Shown one piece after another: positions 24,255 to 31,720 of a stretch of DNA of 32,524 bases. This stretch comes from Nocardia thailandica NBRC 100428 (lineage in GTDB: Bacteria; Actinomycetota; Actinomycetes; Mycobacteriales; Mycobacteriaceae), in contig NZ_BAGK01000006.1 of the NCBI RefSeq assembly GCF_000308795.1, positions 1 to 32,524 of the forward strand, in the 5' to 3' direction. The stretch's first letter is position 1, and every line of letters begins with the position of its first letter. The translations under genes were made by a program, and so were the position numbers. The notes beneath the pieces are model-generated. The model saw only the letters and a list, made by a program, of their open reading frames with translations, searched no databases and was not told where the DNA came from.

Positions 24255-24284
24255 TTGACCCGACCCGGCCCTCGGGACGACCAT
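24255..24284 (+). promoter_or_regulatory. promoter of the short upstream ORF and MFS gene
   Basis: TTGACC (24255-24260) and GACCAT (24279-24284) are 18 bp apart. The -10 ends 6 nt before the ATG of an 8-codon frame, matching the leaderless spacing seen at other genes of the window. Confidence 0.4.
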
Positions 24285-24290
24285 GGACCC

Positions 24291-24317
24291 ATGCGCTTGA
24301 TCGTCTACGGCTATTGA
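24291..24317 (+). CDS. possible 8-residue leader peptide (MRLIVYGY)
   Basis: An 8-codon frame, ATG to TGA, lies exactly at the predicted transcript start and ends 18 bp before the MFS transporter start. Between them CCCC-GGGC-GGGG could fold and cover the transporter ribosome binding site. A role in reinitiation or attenuation is inferred from position only; chance occurrence cannot be excluded for a frame this short. Confidence 0.3.
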   Translation: MRLIVYGY

Positions 24318-24335
24318 CTCCGCTCCCCGGGCGGG

Positions 24336-25640
24336 GTGATGTCCTGGTTGCGGCGCGGGCCGGGTGACGTCCGCGATCTCACGCTCCGCGCCGTCCTCTT
24401 CCGCGGTACCCGCGACCTGCTGCCGGTCTACGGCCTCTATGGTGTCCTCTTCGCCGATCACGGCCTCGGCGCCGCGCAGATCTCGCTGCTGTTCGCGCTG
24501 TGGTCGCTGACCGCGTTCTTCCTCGAGGTGCCCTCGGGTGCCTGGGCCGACACCGTGTCGCGGCGCGGACTGCTCGTCCTGAGCGCCCTGTTGCAGGCGT
24601 CGACCTTCACCGTGTGGGCGCTGGCGCCGTCGTTCGCCGGGTTCGCGCTCGGTTTCGTGCTGTGGGGTGTCGCCGGTGCCCTCGAGTCGGGCACCTTCGA
24701 GGCCCTGGTGTACGACGAGCTGGTGACCCGGGGCGAGACCGCGTCCTACGCCCGCATCATGGGTTACGCCCGTGCGGCCCAGGAGATCTCGGTGCTTGTG
24801 GCGATCGTGTCCGCCGCCCCGCTGTACGCGCTGGGCGGGTACGCGCTGGTCGGCTGGGTCAGCGTCGGCGTCGCCTGCGTGCACGTCGCGACCGCGCTGA
24901 CGCTGCCGGGCGCGCCGCGGGCGGTGTCGGCGTCCGTGGTTGAGGACCTCGAGGACGGGGTGCCGGAGCCGGTCGCCGCGCCCCACGGCTACCTGTCGAT
25001 GCTGCGCGCCGGTGTCGGGGAGGCGCTGCGGGTCCGCCGTGTCCGTCGCGGCGTGCTGCTCGGCGCCCTGCTGTACGGCATGACCGCCTTCGACGAGTAC
25101 TTCGGCCTGCTCGCCGTGGCGGGCGGCGCGTCGACGGCGGCGTCGGCGCTGCTGCTCGGCGTGGCGGTGACCGGCTCGCTGGCCGGCTCGCTGCTGGCGG
25201 GACGGGCCGAAGCCCTTGCGGCGGGACGGCTCTCGGCGCTGCTGGTGCTCGCGGGCGGCACCTTCATCGGCGGCTGTCTCCTGGTCGCTGCCGGGCCCGG
25301 GTCGGCGTACGGCACCGCGCTGCTGTGGACCGGGTTCGTCGGCATCGCGATCGGCTACGGCATCGACTTCGCCGCCGAGGTGGTCGCGGGTGCGCGCCTG
25401 CAGGACGCCATCGAGGGCCCGGCGCGGGCGACGGTCACCTCCGTCTCCGGCCTGCTGTCGGAGATCGTCGCCCTCGGCATCTTCGGCTTCGTCGCGCTGA
25501 CGACCACCTGGTGGTCGATGCCGGTGACGGTGGGCGTGCTCGGCGCGTTGCTGCTGCTGGCGGCCGCGCTGACGCCGTCCTGGCTGCCGCCGCGCCGCGC
25601 CGACGCCGACCGGACGCCCGCGACGGCGGCGGACCGGTGA
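24336..25640 (+). CDS. MFS transporter
   Basis: A 434-residue major facilitator with about twelve hydrophobic segments in two halves separated by an acidic loop near residues 200-220. The loop after the second helix has a typical motif-A-like pattern (GAWADTVSRRGLLVLSALLQ). This subgroup resembles small drug or metabolite exporters, but the substrate cannot be read from sequence. Two overlapping starts are possible, GTG 24336 or ATG 24339, both just behind a GGCGGGG that is very close for a ribosome binding site. The upstream mini-ORF suggests coupled or reinitiated translation. The transporter gene 46 bp downstream has its own -10 box. Confidence 0.88.
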   Translation: MMSWLRRGPGDVRDLTLRAVLFRGTRDLLPVYGLYGVLFADHGLGAAQISLLFALWSLTAFFLEVPSGAWADTVSRRGLLVLSALLQASTFTVWALAPSFAGFALGFVLWGVAGALESGTFEALVYDELVTRGETASYARIMGYARAAQEISVLVAIVSAAPLYALGGYALVGWVSVGVACVHVATALTLPGAPRAVSASVVEDLEDGVPEPVAAPHGYLSMLRAGVGEALRVRRVRRGVLLGALLYGMTAFDEYFGLLAVAGGASTAASALLLGVAVTGSLAGSLLAGRAEALAAGRLSALLVLAGGTFIGGCLLVAAGPGSAYGTALLWTGFVGIAIGYGIDFAAEVVAGARLQDAIEGPARATVTSVSGLLSEIVALGIFGFVALTTTWWSMPVTVGVLGALLLLAAALTPSWLPPRRADADRTPATAADR

Positions 25641-25686
25641 CCGCGGCTCCCGGTTCGCCGCGCATCGCGGCTGTTACCGTGCCCGG

Positions 25687-26664
25687 GTGAGCACACCCGG
25701 CACCCCTGCCCGCCGGGGCGTACCGCCGCTCGGGCTGCTGTTCGGCTTCGCCATCGGCGCGGGCGTCGCGGTGCAGGGCCGGATCAACGGCGCGCTCGGC
25801 GCGCGACTCGACGACGGGATCGCGGCCGCGACCATCAGTTTCGGCACCGGCGCGCTGGCGCTGCTGCTCGTCGCGGCCTGCGCGCCCCGGCTGCGCCACG
25901 GGGTCGGGCAGGTACGGACGGCCCTGGCCGAGGGCGTCCTGCGGCCCTGGCAGTTGCTCGGTGGGTTGTGCGGCGCGTTCTTCGTCGCCGCGCAGAGTTT
26001 CACCGTCGCGTTGATCGGCGTCACCGCGTTCACCGTCGCGGTGGTGGCGGGTCAGCTGGTGAGCAGCCTCGCCGTCGACCGCCTCGGCCTCGGGCCCGCC
26101 GGCCGCACCGCGATCACCGCGACGCGGCTGTTCGCCGCCGCGCTGGCGATCGGCGCGGTCACGGTCGCCGCGCTCGGCCGTTCCGTCCCGCCCGGCGCGA
26201 GCGTCCCCGGCCTGCCCGACCTGCCGTACCTGTTCGCCCTGCTCCCGGCCCTGGCCGGCGTGGGGCTCGCCTGGCAGCAGGCGGTGAACGGCCGGGTCGG
26301 CGCGGTGGCGGGACCCTTCGCCGCCACCCTGGCCAACTTCACCGTCGGCCTGCTCGCCCTGCTGGTCCTCTCCGCCGCCGTCGTCGCGACCCACGGCCTG
26401 CCCCGTGCGTTCCCGACCGCCCCGTGGCTCTACCTCGGCGGCCTCATCGGCGTGGTGTTCATCGCCCTGGCGGCGGTGACCGTCCGCCTGCTCGGCGTGC
26501 TTCTGCTCGGCCTCACGTCGGTGGCCGGTCAGCTGGCCGCCTCGGTGGCGCTCGACCTGGCCGCGGGCACGCTGTCCGGCCCGACCGTCGTCGGTTGCGT
26601 CATCGTCGCGGCGGCCGTCCTGCTCGCCGCGGTCCGCCCCGGCGGACCGGTTTCCCCGTCCTGA
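25687..26664 (+). CDS. DMT-superfamily transporter, YdcZ (DUF606) tandem type
   Basis: A 325-residue membrane protein with about ten hydrophobic segments. It contains two copies of the YdcZ/DUF606 pattern, first GAGVAVQGRINGALGARLDDGI and then GLAWQQAVNGRVGAVAGPFA, each followed by a Phe-Gly-rich helix, so it is a fused duplicate of the five-helix unit. The substrate is unknown. The GTG at 25687 has TACCGT 6 nt upstream (25675-25680), giving a leaderless mRNA. It may function separately from the MFS gene just before it. Confidence 0.9.
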   Translation: MSTPGTPARRGVPPLGLLFGFAIGAGVAVQGRINGALGARLDDGIAAATISFGTGALALLLVAACAPRLRHGVGQVRTALAEGVLRPWQLLGGLCGAFFVAAQSFTVALIGVTAFTVAVVAGQLVSSLAVDRLGLGPAGRTAITATRLFAAALAIGAVTVAALGRSVPPGASVPGLPDLPYLFALLPALAGVGLAWQQAVNGRVGAVAGPFAATLANFTVGLLALLVLSAAVVATHGLPRAFPTAPWLYLGGLIGVVFIALAAVTVRLLGVLLLGLTSVAGQLAASVALDLAAGTLSGPTVVGCVIVAAAVLLAAVRPGGPVSPS

Positions 26665-26693
26665 CCGAGCGCGCCCCGGCCGGAACCCGGTGT

Positions 26694-26716
26694 TAGGTTT
26701 CGTGACGACATCGAGT
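26694..26716 (+). promoter_or_regulatory. promoter and shared start-region motif of kinase 1
   Basis: The -10 box TAGGTT is followed by TCGTGACGACATCGAGT. The same order, TA(G/C)GTTTCGnnACGn3-4TCGAGT, recurs at 28618-28641 ahead of the lipoprotein gene. The leader then carries GGGGGAG 8 nt before the GTG start. Confidence 0.45.
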
Positions 26717-26731
26717 GGGGGAGCAGTACCA

Positions 26732-28582
26732 GTGATCGAGCCGTTGTCGGCGCACGAACCGAAATCCCTCGGCCGCTATCGCTTGCTGGGCGTCCTCGGC
26801 GCGGGTGGCATGGGCCGGGTTCTGCTGGCGACGGGTCCGGACGGCCGCTTCGTCGCGATCAAGCAGATCCACGCGACCCTGGTCGACGATCCGGAGTTCC
26901 GCGCGCGGTTCGAGCGGGAGATCCGGGTGTCGATGCGGGTCTCCGGCGCGTTCACCGCGGCGGTGATCGACTACGAAGTGTCGGGTCCCGCACCGTGGCT
27001 GGCGTCGGTGTTCATTCCCGGTGTGCCGCTGGATCAGGCGGTGCAGACCCACGGTCCGCTACCGGCGCCCGCGCTGCGGACGCTCGCCGCCGGCCTGGCC
27101 GCCGCGCTGCACTCGATCCACGGCACCGGCCTCGTCCACCGGGACCTCAAGCCCGCCAACGTGATCCTGGCGGCGGACGGCCCCCGGGTGATCGATTTCG
27201 GCATCGCGCAGCCGGACGAGCCGCAGGGCGCGGTGACGCAGACCGGCGCGCTGATCGGCTCGCCCGCCTACATGTCGCCGGAACAGGCCACCGCGCAACA
27301 GCTCACACCCGCGTCGGACATCTTCGCGTTCGGTTCGCTGCTCTACATGGCCGCGGTGGGCCAGAGCCCGTTCGCCGCCGCTACCGCGCCCGCCACGCTG
27401 TTCACCATCGTGCACCGCGAGCCGGACTACGACCGGGTTCCGGCGGAGGTGCGGGAGCTGGTCGCGGGGTGCCTGCGCAAGGAGCCGTCGGCCCGCCCCA
27501 CGCCGGCGCAGATACTGGACCATCTCGGCGTGCAGCCGGTCCGGGCGCGGCCGTGGCCGGGGCCGGTGCACGAGCGGATCGCCGATCAGTCCCGGTACCT
27601 GTCGCTGCTGGCCTCCGATCCGGACGCGACGCAGATCATCGGTCCCGAAACGCCGGCGCCGACGACCCAGGAACCCGTGGCCGTAGCGCCCCGGCGGCGC
27701 GGGCGGCGCGCGATCGTCGCCGCGGCGGCCGTGGTCGGCGTGGTGCTGGTCGCGGGTCTGGCCGCGGTGACGTCGCGCGGCGGCGGTTCCGGGTCGGTGG
27801 CCGCGTCGGGCCCGGTGGTGCCGACCGCGACGCTGCCTGCCCTCGCGTCGCTGCGTCCGGTCGACACCTGCCGGTGGTTGCGGCAGGCGCTCGGCGCGGA
27901 GTTCCCCGCCGACGTGGCGACCGGTCTCGGGCGGTCCGTCGAGTCCTGGGCCTGGCAGCCGACCGCGGAGTGGGGCTGCGCCGGCAGCGGTGGCGGACCG
28001 GCGCTGCGGGTCGACGTCGGGACGGCCCTCGCCGGATTCGCCCCGGCGGGACGCCTGGTCCGCGGCTACGAACTGCTGCGCCGCGGCACCGGCTGCGCCG
28101 TCGCCACCGCCGATGCCGAACACCGGTGGGGCGTCGTGGTCGACCCCGGACGAGACCGCTGTGACCTCGCCGAGTACATCCTCGACCGCCTGCTGGCCAC
28201 CGACCTGACGGCCGTGCCGACGGCCGCGGACGCGGCGCGTTCGCTGGTGTCTGTGGACCCCTGTGCACTACTCGACGGCACCGCCCCGGCGACCGGGCCG
28301 GGCCGGGTCGTCTCGGCCCGGTCGTGCGCCTGGCCCGGCGACCGGCCGGTGACCGTCAGCCTGTCGCTGGACTCCCGGCCCGCCTCCTCGGTCACCCGGA
28401 CGATGCGGGGCACCGAACAGACGTCGGCGGCGGGATGCACGGCACGCTACGTCTTCCGCGACATCGGCGAGCGCTACGAGGAGGTCGTGCGGATCTCGCT
28501 GGGCGGCGGCGCCGCCGGGACCGTCTGCGGCGAGGCCGAGGCGATGATCGACGCGGTCATTCCCCGGCTGCCCACCGCGTGA
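26732..28582 (+). CDS. membrane Ser/Thr protein kinase (kinase 1) with four-cysteine outer modules
   Basis: A 616-residue kinase of the PknB type. The kinase domain (about 12-270) is complete: Gly loop GAGGMG, Lys44, HRDLKPAN (Asp138, Asn143), DFG (Asp155), and SPAYMSPEQ. Thr169 and Thr171 in the activation loop are likely phosphorylation sites. A Pro/Arg-rich linker leads to one membrane helix (327-346). The outer part has two modules with four cysteines each: C380, C416, C455, C477 and C511, C532, C569, C599, recalling DUF3558-like lipoprotein folds; the ligand is unknown. GTG 26732 has GGGGGAG 8 nt upstream; the frame to 26690 is ignored. It heads a cluster with a lipoprotein, kinase 2 and a pseudokinase. 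Confidence 0.93.
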   Translation: MIEPLSAHEPKSLGRYRLLGVLGAGGMGRVLLATGPDGRFVAIKQIHATLVDDPEFRARFEREIRVSMRVSGAFTAAVIDYEVSGPAPWLASVFIPGVPLDQAVQTHGPLPAPALRTLAAGLAAALHSIHGTGLVHRDLKPANVILAADGPRVIDFGIAQPDEPQGAVTQTGALIGSPAYMSPEQATAQQLTPASDIFAFGSLLYMAAVGQSPFAAATAPATLFTIVHREPDYDRVPAEVRELVAGCLRKEPSARPTPAQILDHLGVQPVRARPWPGPVHERIADQSRYLSLLASDPDATQIIGPETPAPTTQEPVAVAPRRRGRRAIVAAAAVVGVVLVAGLAAVTSRGGGSGSVAASGPVVPTATLPALASLRPVDTCRWLRQALGAEFPADVATGLGRSVESWAWQPTAEWGCAGSGGGPALRVDVGTALAGFAPAGRLVRGYELLRRGTGCAVATADAEHRWGVVVDPGRDRCDLAEYILDRLLATDLTAVPTAADAARSLVSVDPCALLDGTAPATGPGRVVSARSCAWPGDRPVTVSLSLDSRPASSVTRTMRGTEQTSAAGCTARYVFRDIGERYEEVVRISLGGGAAGTVCGEAEAMIDAVIPRLPTA

Positions 28583-28617
28583 CCCGTCACATCTGGCGTC
28601 CCGGCGAGCGGCAGTGA

Positions 28618-28641
28618 TACGTTTCGCCACGGAGTTCGAGT
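28618..28641 (+). promoter_or_regulatory. promoter and shared start-region motif of the lipoprotein-kinase operon
   Basis: TACGTT (-10) is followed by TCGCCACGGAGTTCGAGT, closely matching the start region of kinase 1 (26694-26716). About 50 nt of leader precede the GTG at 28680. Shared control of the two units is inferred. Confidence 0.45.
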
Positions 28642-28679
28642 TACGGTGTCGCCCCGCGCGCCGATGGGGGGAAGACGCT

Positions 28680-29843
28680 GTGCGCCGTTCGCGTCGTCTG
28701 GTGGTGATCACCGCGCTGGTCTTGGCCGCCGTCGCGGCCTGCGCCGAGCCGGGCATCGACCACGGTGACTATCCGGTCACCCCGCCGTCCGCCGCCTACG
28801 ACGAGACGCCCGGCCTGTGGCGCGGCACCCTCACCGAGTCGCTGCGGATCGGCGAACGCGTCCTGCGGGCCGACACCATCGATCCCGAACTGACCGACGG
28901 CCGCGGCGGCGGCGTCCTGCTGAACCCGCTGGGTCGGGTGTCCGCGATGCTCTCCGGTCCCCAGCAGACCGCGCTGCGCGACTTCGACGTGCTCGCCGGG
29001 TTCGGCGCGATCGGCGGCAACGACAAGCGCGCGGACGAGCGGGCCGACAAGTACATCTCGGTGGCCGCGCTGTCCTTCGCCTCGGAGGCGGTCGCCGGAG
29101 ACGCGGCCCGGGCCATGGCGGCCGCCGATTTCGGCTCCAACACCGACAACCGGCCCTTCGAGCTGCCGGAATACCCCGCGGCCCTGAATCATTGGCGCCC
29201 CGGTGTGCCGACGGTCGGCAGCTGGCTGGTGTGGCGCAACCTGGTCTTCCGGGTGGTGGTCAAGGTGACCGAGCCGCGCGAGGACCTGCTCGCCGACCTG
29301 CTGAACCGGGTCTACCGGGCCCAGCTGACCGCCATGGACGGCTTCACGCCGACCCCCGCGGCGGACCTGCCCGCCCTGCGCCACGATCCCGAGCACCTGC
29401 TGACCCGTTTCGTCACCGTCGGCGAGAAGACCTTCGACCCGATGCGGTTCGCGGTCTACCGCCCCCACGCGTACGCCCTGCTGACCCCGCACCCCGCGAC
29501 CACCGAACGCGGGTTCACCGACCTCGGCGTGAGCCGGGTCGCGGTCTCGGACAACAAGTTCGGCTATCGCGTGCGGGACGCCGCCGCCGCGGCCGCCCTC
29601 CTCGACGACCCGGGCACCCTGCTGCTCGGGTCGATCGCCACCGACCCGATGCCCGGCGTCGGCGGGCTGCCCGCGGTGCGCTGTCGCCGGGCGCAGCGGC
29701 CGAGCGTGTCCGCGCTCGAGGCGCGGCGGTTCAGCTGCCGCATGGCGGTGGACGACCTGGTCGTCGAGGTGTTCAGCAACGACGAGACCGATGTGCGCAG
29801 GCTCGCCGCCGCGCAGTACGCGGTCATGACGGCAGCGCGGTAG
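28680..29843 (+). CDS. lipoprotein encoded between the kinases (probably DUF7373 family)
   Basis: A 387-residue predicted lipoprotein. Basic residues (RRSRR) precede a hydrophobic stretch ending in the lipobox VAAC (Cys21), so it should be acylated and face the outside. The mature part is mixed alpha/beta, with motifs ALRDFDVLAGFGAIGGNDKRADERAD, GSWLVWRNLVFRVVVKV and a late cysteine pair (AVRCRRAQ...RRFSCRMAVDD). It resembles nocardial and mycobacterial lipoproteins annotated as DUF7373, from memory. The GTG at 28680 has GGAAG 5 nt upstream. The next kinase starts 8 bp after its stop, with the ribosome binding site overlapping that stop, so both are on one mRNA; it may be a partner or ligand carrier of the kinases. 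Confidence 0.82.
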   Translation: MRRSRRLVVITALVLAAVAACAEPGIDHGDYPVTPPSAAYDETPGLWRGTLTESLRIGERVLRADTIDPELTDGRGGGVLLNPLGRVSAMLSGPQQTALRDFDVLAGFGAIGGNDKRADERADKYISVAALSFASEAVAGDAARAMAAADFGSNTDNRPFELPEYPAALNHWRPGVPTVGSWLVWRNLVFRVVVKVTEPREDLLADLLNRVYRAQLTAMDGFTPTPAADLPALRHDPEHLLTRFVTVGEKTFDPMRFAVYRPHAYALLTPHPATTERGFTDLGVSRVAVSDNKFGYRVRDAAAAAALLDDPGTLLLGSIATDPMPGVGGLPAVRCRRAQRPSVSALEARRFSCRMAVDDLVVEVFSNDETDVRRLAAAQYAVMTAAR

Positions 29844-29851
29844 GGGGACCG

Positions 29852-31720
29852 ATGAAACCACTGGCTCCTGGCGATCCGGCGACCCTGGGCCGCTTCCGCA
29901 TCCTCGCGGTCGTCGGCCGGGGCGGCATGGGCCGGGTCCTGCTCGGCCAGGCGCCCGACGGCAGGCTCGTCGCCGTCAAGCAGATCGACGCGCACCTGAC
30001 CGGCGACGCGGAGTTCGCCGCGCGATTCCGCCGCGAGGTCGCCGCCTCGCAGAAGGTCACCGGCGCCTACACCGCGGGCGTGGTCGACCACGACGCCGAG
30101 GCCGAGCATCCCTGGCTGGCCTCGGAATACATCGCGGGACCCGCGCTCGGGGACATGATCACCGCCTACGGCGGGCTCTCGCTGAGCGGCCTCAAGCTGC
30201 TGGCGACCGGCCTGGCCATGGCGTTGCAGGAGATCCACCGGACCGGCCTCGTCCACCGGGATCTCAAGCCGAGCAACGTCCTGCTGACCAACGAGGGCCC
30301 GCGCGTCATCGATTTCGGCATCGCCCGCGCGCTCGAGGAGGACACCCAGCTCACCGCGACCGGCACGGTGATCGGTTCCCCGGCCTACATGTCGCCCGAG
30401 CAGGCGGAATGCCTGCCGCTCGGACCGGCCTCGGACGTGTTCTCGGTCGGCGCGATCCTGGCCTTCGCCGCGACGGGAATCAGCCCGTTCCACGGTGTCT
30501 CGACGCCGCAGACGCTGTACAACGTGCTCTACCAGGAGCCGCGGCTCGGCGAGATGCCCGAACCGGTCCGCGCGATCGTGCTGCGCTGCCTGGCCAAGGA
30601 CCCCGAGGCCCGGCCCACCCCCGCCGAGCTGCTCGACGCGGCGCAGGCCATTCCGGCCGAGCCGGTCTGGCCGGTGCGCATCCGCAAGCGGATCGCCGAG
30701 TTCCGGGACGCGGCGGCAGGCTGGGCGGCGGGGGTCGCGGCCTACGACGCCGAACCGGGGCCCGCGGCGCCCGCGCCCCGCTGGTGGCGGACGGGCAGGC
30801 CGATCGCCGCGGCCGCGCTCGTCGCGCTGCTCGGCATCGGCGCGACCCTGGTGTGGGGCACCGGCATCGACGGTCACGCCACCGCCATGACGGAACCGGC
30901 GCTGCGCCTCACCCCGGCCGAGGCCAGGGAACTCGACCTCTGCGCGCTGGTCGCGCCGGACGTGCTCGGCGAGATGGGCGAGGCCACCGGCTCGCTGCGC
31001 GATCGGGTGATCACCACCGGCGGCTGCTCGAACTCCTACCTCGATCCGTCGGGCAAGTCGGTCAGCTACCAGGTGTCGACCTACATGGGCGCCTCGGTGG
31101 ACGACATCTACGACCCGATGGGCAGCGCCATCGCCTGGATGCCGGTCCTCGGCTCGGCCGCGGAGTCCCGATACTGCAGCCGGGCCGTGGTCGCCCAGAG
31201 CGGCACGCCGATGTCGATCCAGGTGCAGACCTCGGTGGATCAGGGCAATTCGTGCCCGCAGGCCGAGCGCGCGCTCGCCGCGGTCGTCCGCCGCCTCACG
31301 GTGAATCCGCCGCTGCGGAAGCTGCCCGCGAACTCGATCTTCCGCCTCGACGTCTGCGCGCTCGTGAAACACGCCGCCGACACCGTGGCCGGTGACCCGG
31401 CGCGGCGCAGGACGGACGGGCCCATCCGGTGCCGGATCGACGGCCGCGACGCCGAGGTCGACGTCGAACTGGTCACCAAGCTGCGGCCGGACCGGGACAC
31501 CAAGTCCTACGAGGAGGTCCGGGTCGGCGACTTCGCCGCCTACATCGACGGCCGCGACGCCCGGTACTGCTCGGTCAGCCTGCTGCACCGGCCCGCCGAG
31601 TCGTTCAACGCCGACCAGGTGAGCGTGGTGGTGCGCCAGTCCCGCGCGTCGCAGGTCGCCCCGTGCGACGCCGCGATCTCCCTGCTCACCTCCGTCGCCA
31701 GGGAGCTGCCGAAACCATGA
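29852..31720 (+). CDS. membrane Ser/Thr protein kinase (kinase 2) with four-cysteine outer modules
   Basis: A 622-residue PknB-type kinase, similar to kinase 1. The catalytic domain is complete: GRGGMG loop, Lys43, HRDLKPSN (Asp137, Asn142), DFG (Asp154) and SPAYMSPEQ; candidate activation-loop sites are Thr165, Thr168, Thr170 and Thr172. One membrane helix spans about 317-335. The outer domain again has two modules of four cysteines: C364, C392, C442, C468 and C502, C527, C573, C605, starting LDLCALV and LDVCALV. The ATG at 29852 follows GGGGGA, 8 bp after the lipoprotein stop. Its own stop overlaps the start of the downstream pseudokinase (ATGA), so the products are probably made together. 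Confidence 0.94.
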   Translation: MKPLAPGDPATLGRFRILAVVGRGGMGRVLLGQAPDGRLVAVKQIDAHLTGDAEFAARFRREVAASQKVTGAYTAGVVDHDAEAEHPWLASEYIAGPALGDMITAYGGLSLSGLKLLATGLAMALQEIHRTGLVHRDLKPSNVLLTNEGPRVIDFGIARALEEDTQLTATGTVIGSPAYMSPEQAECLPLGPASDVFSVGAILAFAATGISPFHGVSTPQTLYNVLYQEPRLGEMPEPVRAIVLRCLAKDPEARPTPAELLDAAQAIPAEPVWPVRIRKRIAEFRDAAAGWAAGVAAYDAEPGPAAPAPRWWRTGRPIAAAALVALLGIGATLVWGTGIDGHATAMTEPALRLTPAEARELDLCALVAPDVLGEMGEATGSLRDRVITTGGCSNSYLDPSGKSVSYQVSTYMGASVDDIYDPMGSAIAWMPVLGSAAESRYCSRAVVAQSGTPMSIQVQTSVDQGNSCPQAERALAAVVRRLTVNPPLRKLPANSIFRLDVCALVKHAADTVAGDPARRRTDGPIRCRIDGRDAEVDVELVTKLRPDRDTKSYEEVRVGDFAAYIDGRDARYCSVSLLHRPAESFNADQVSVVVRQSRASQVAPCDAAISLLTSVARELPKP

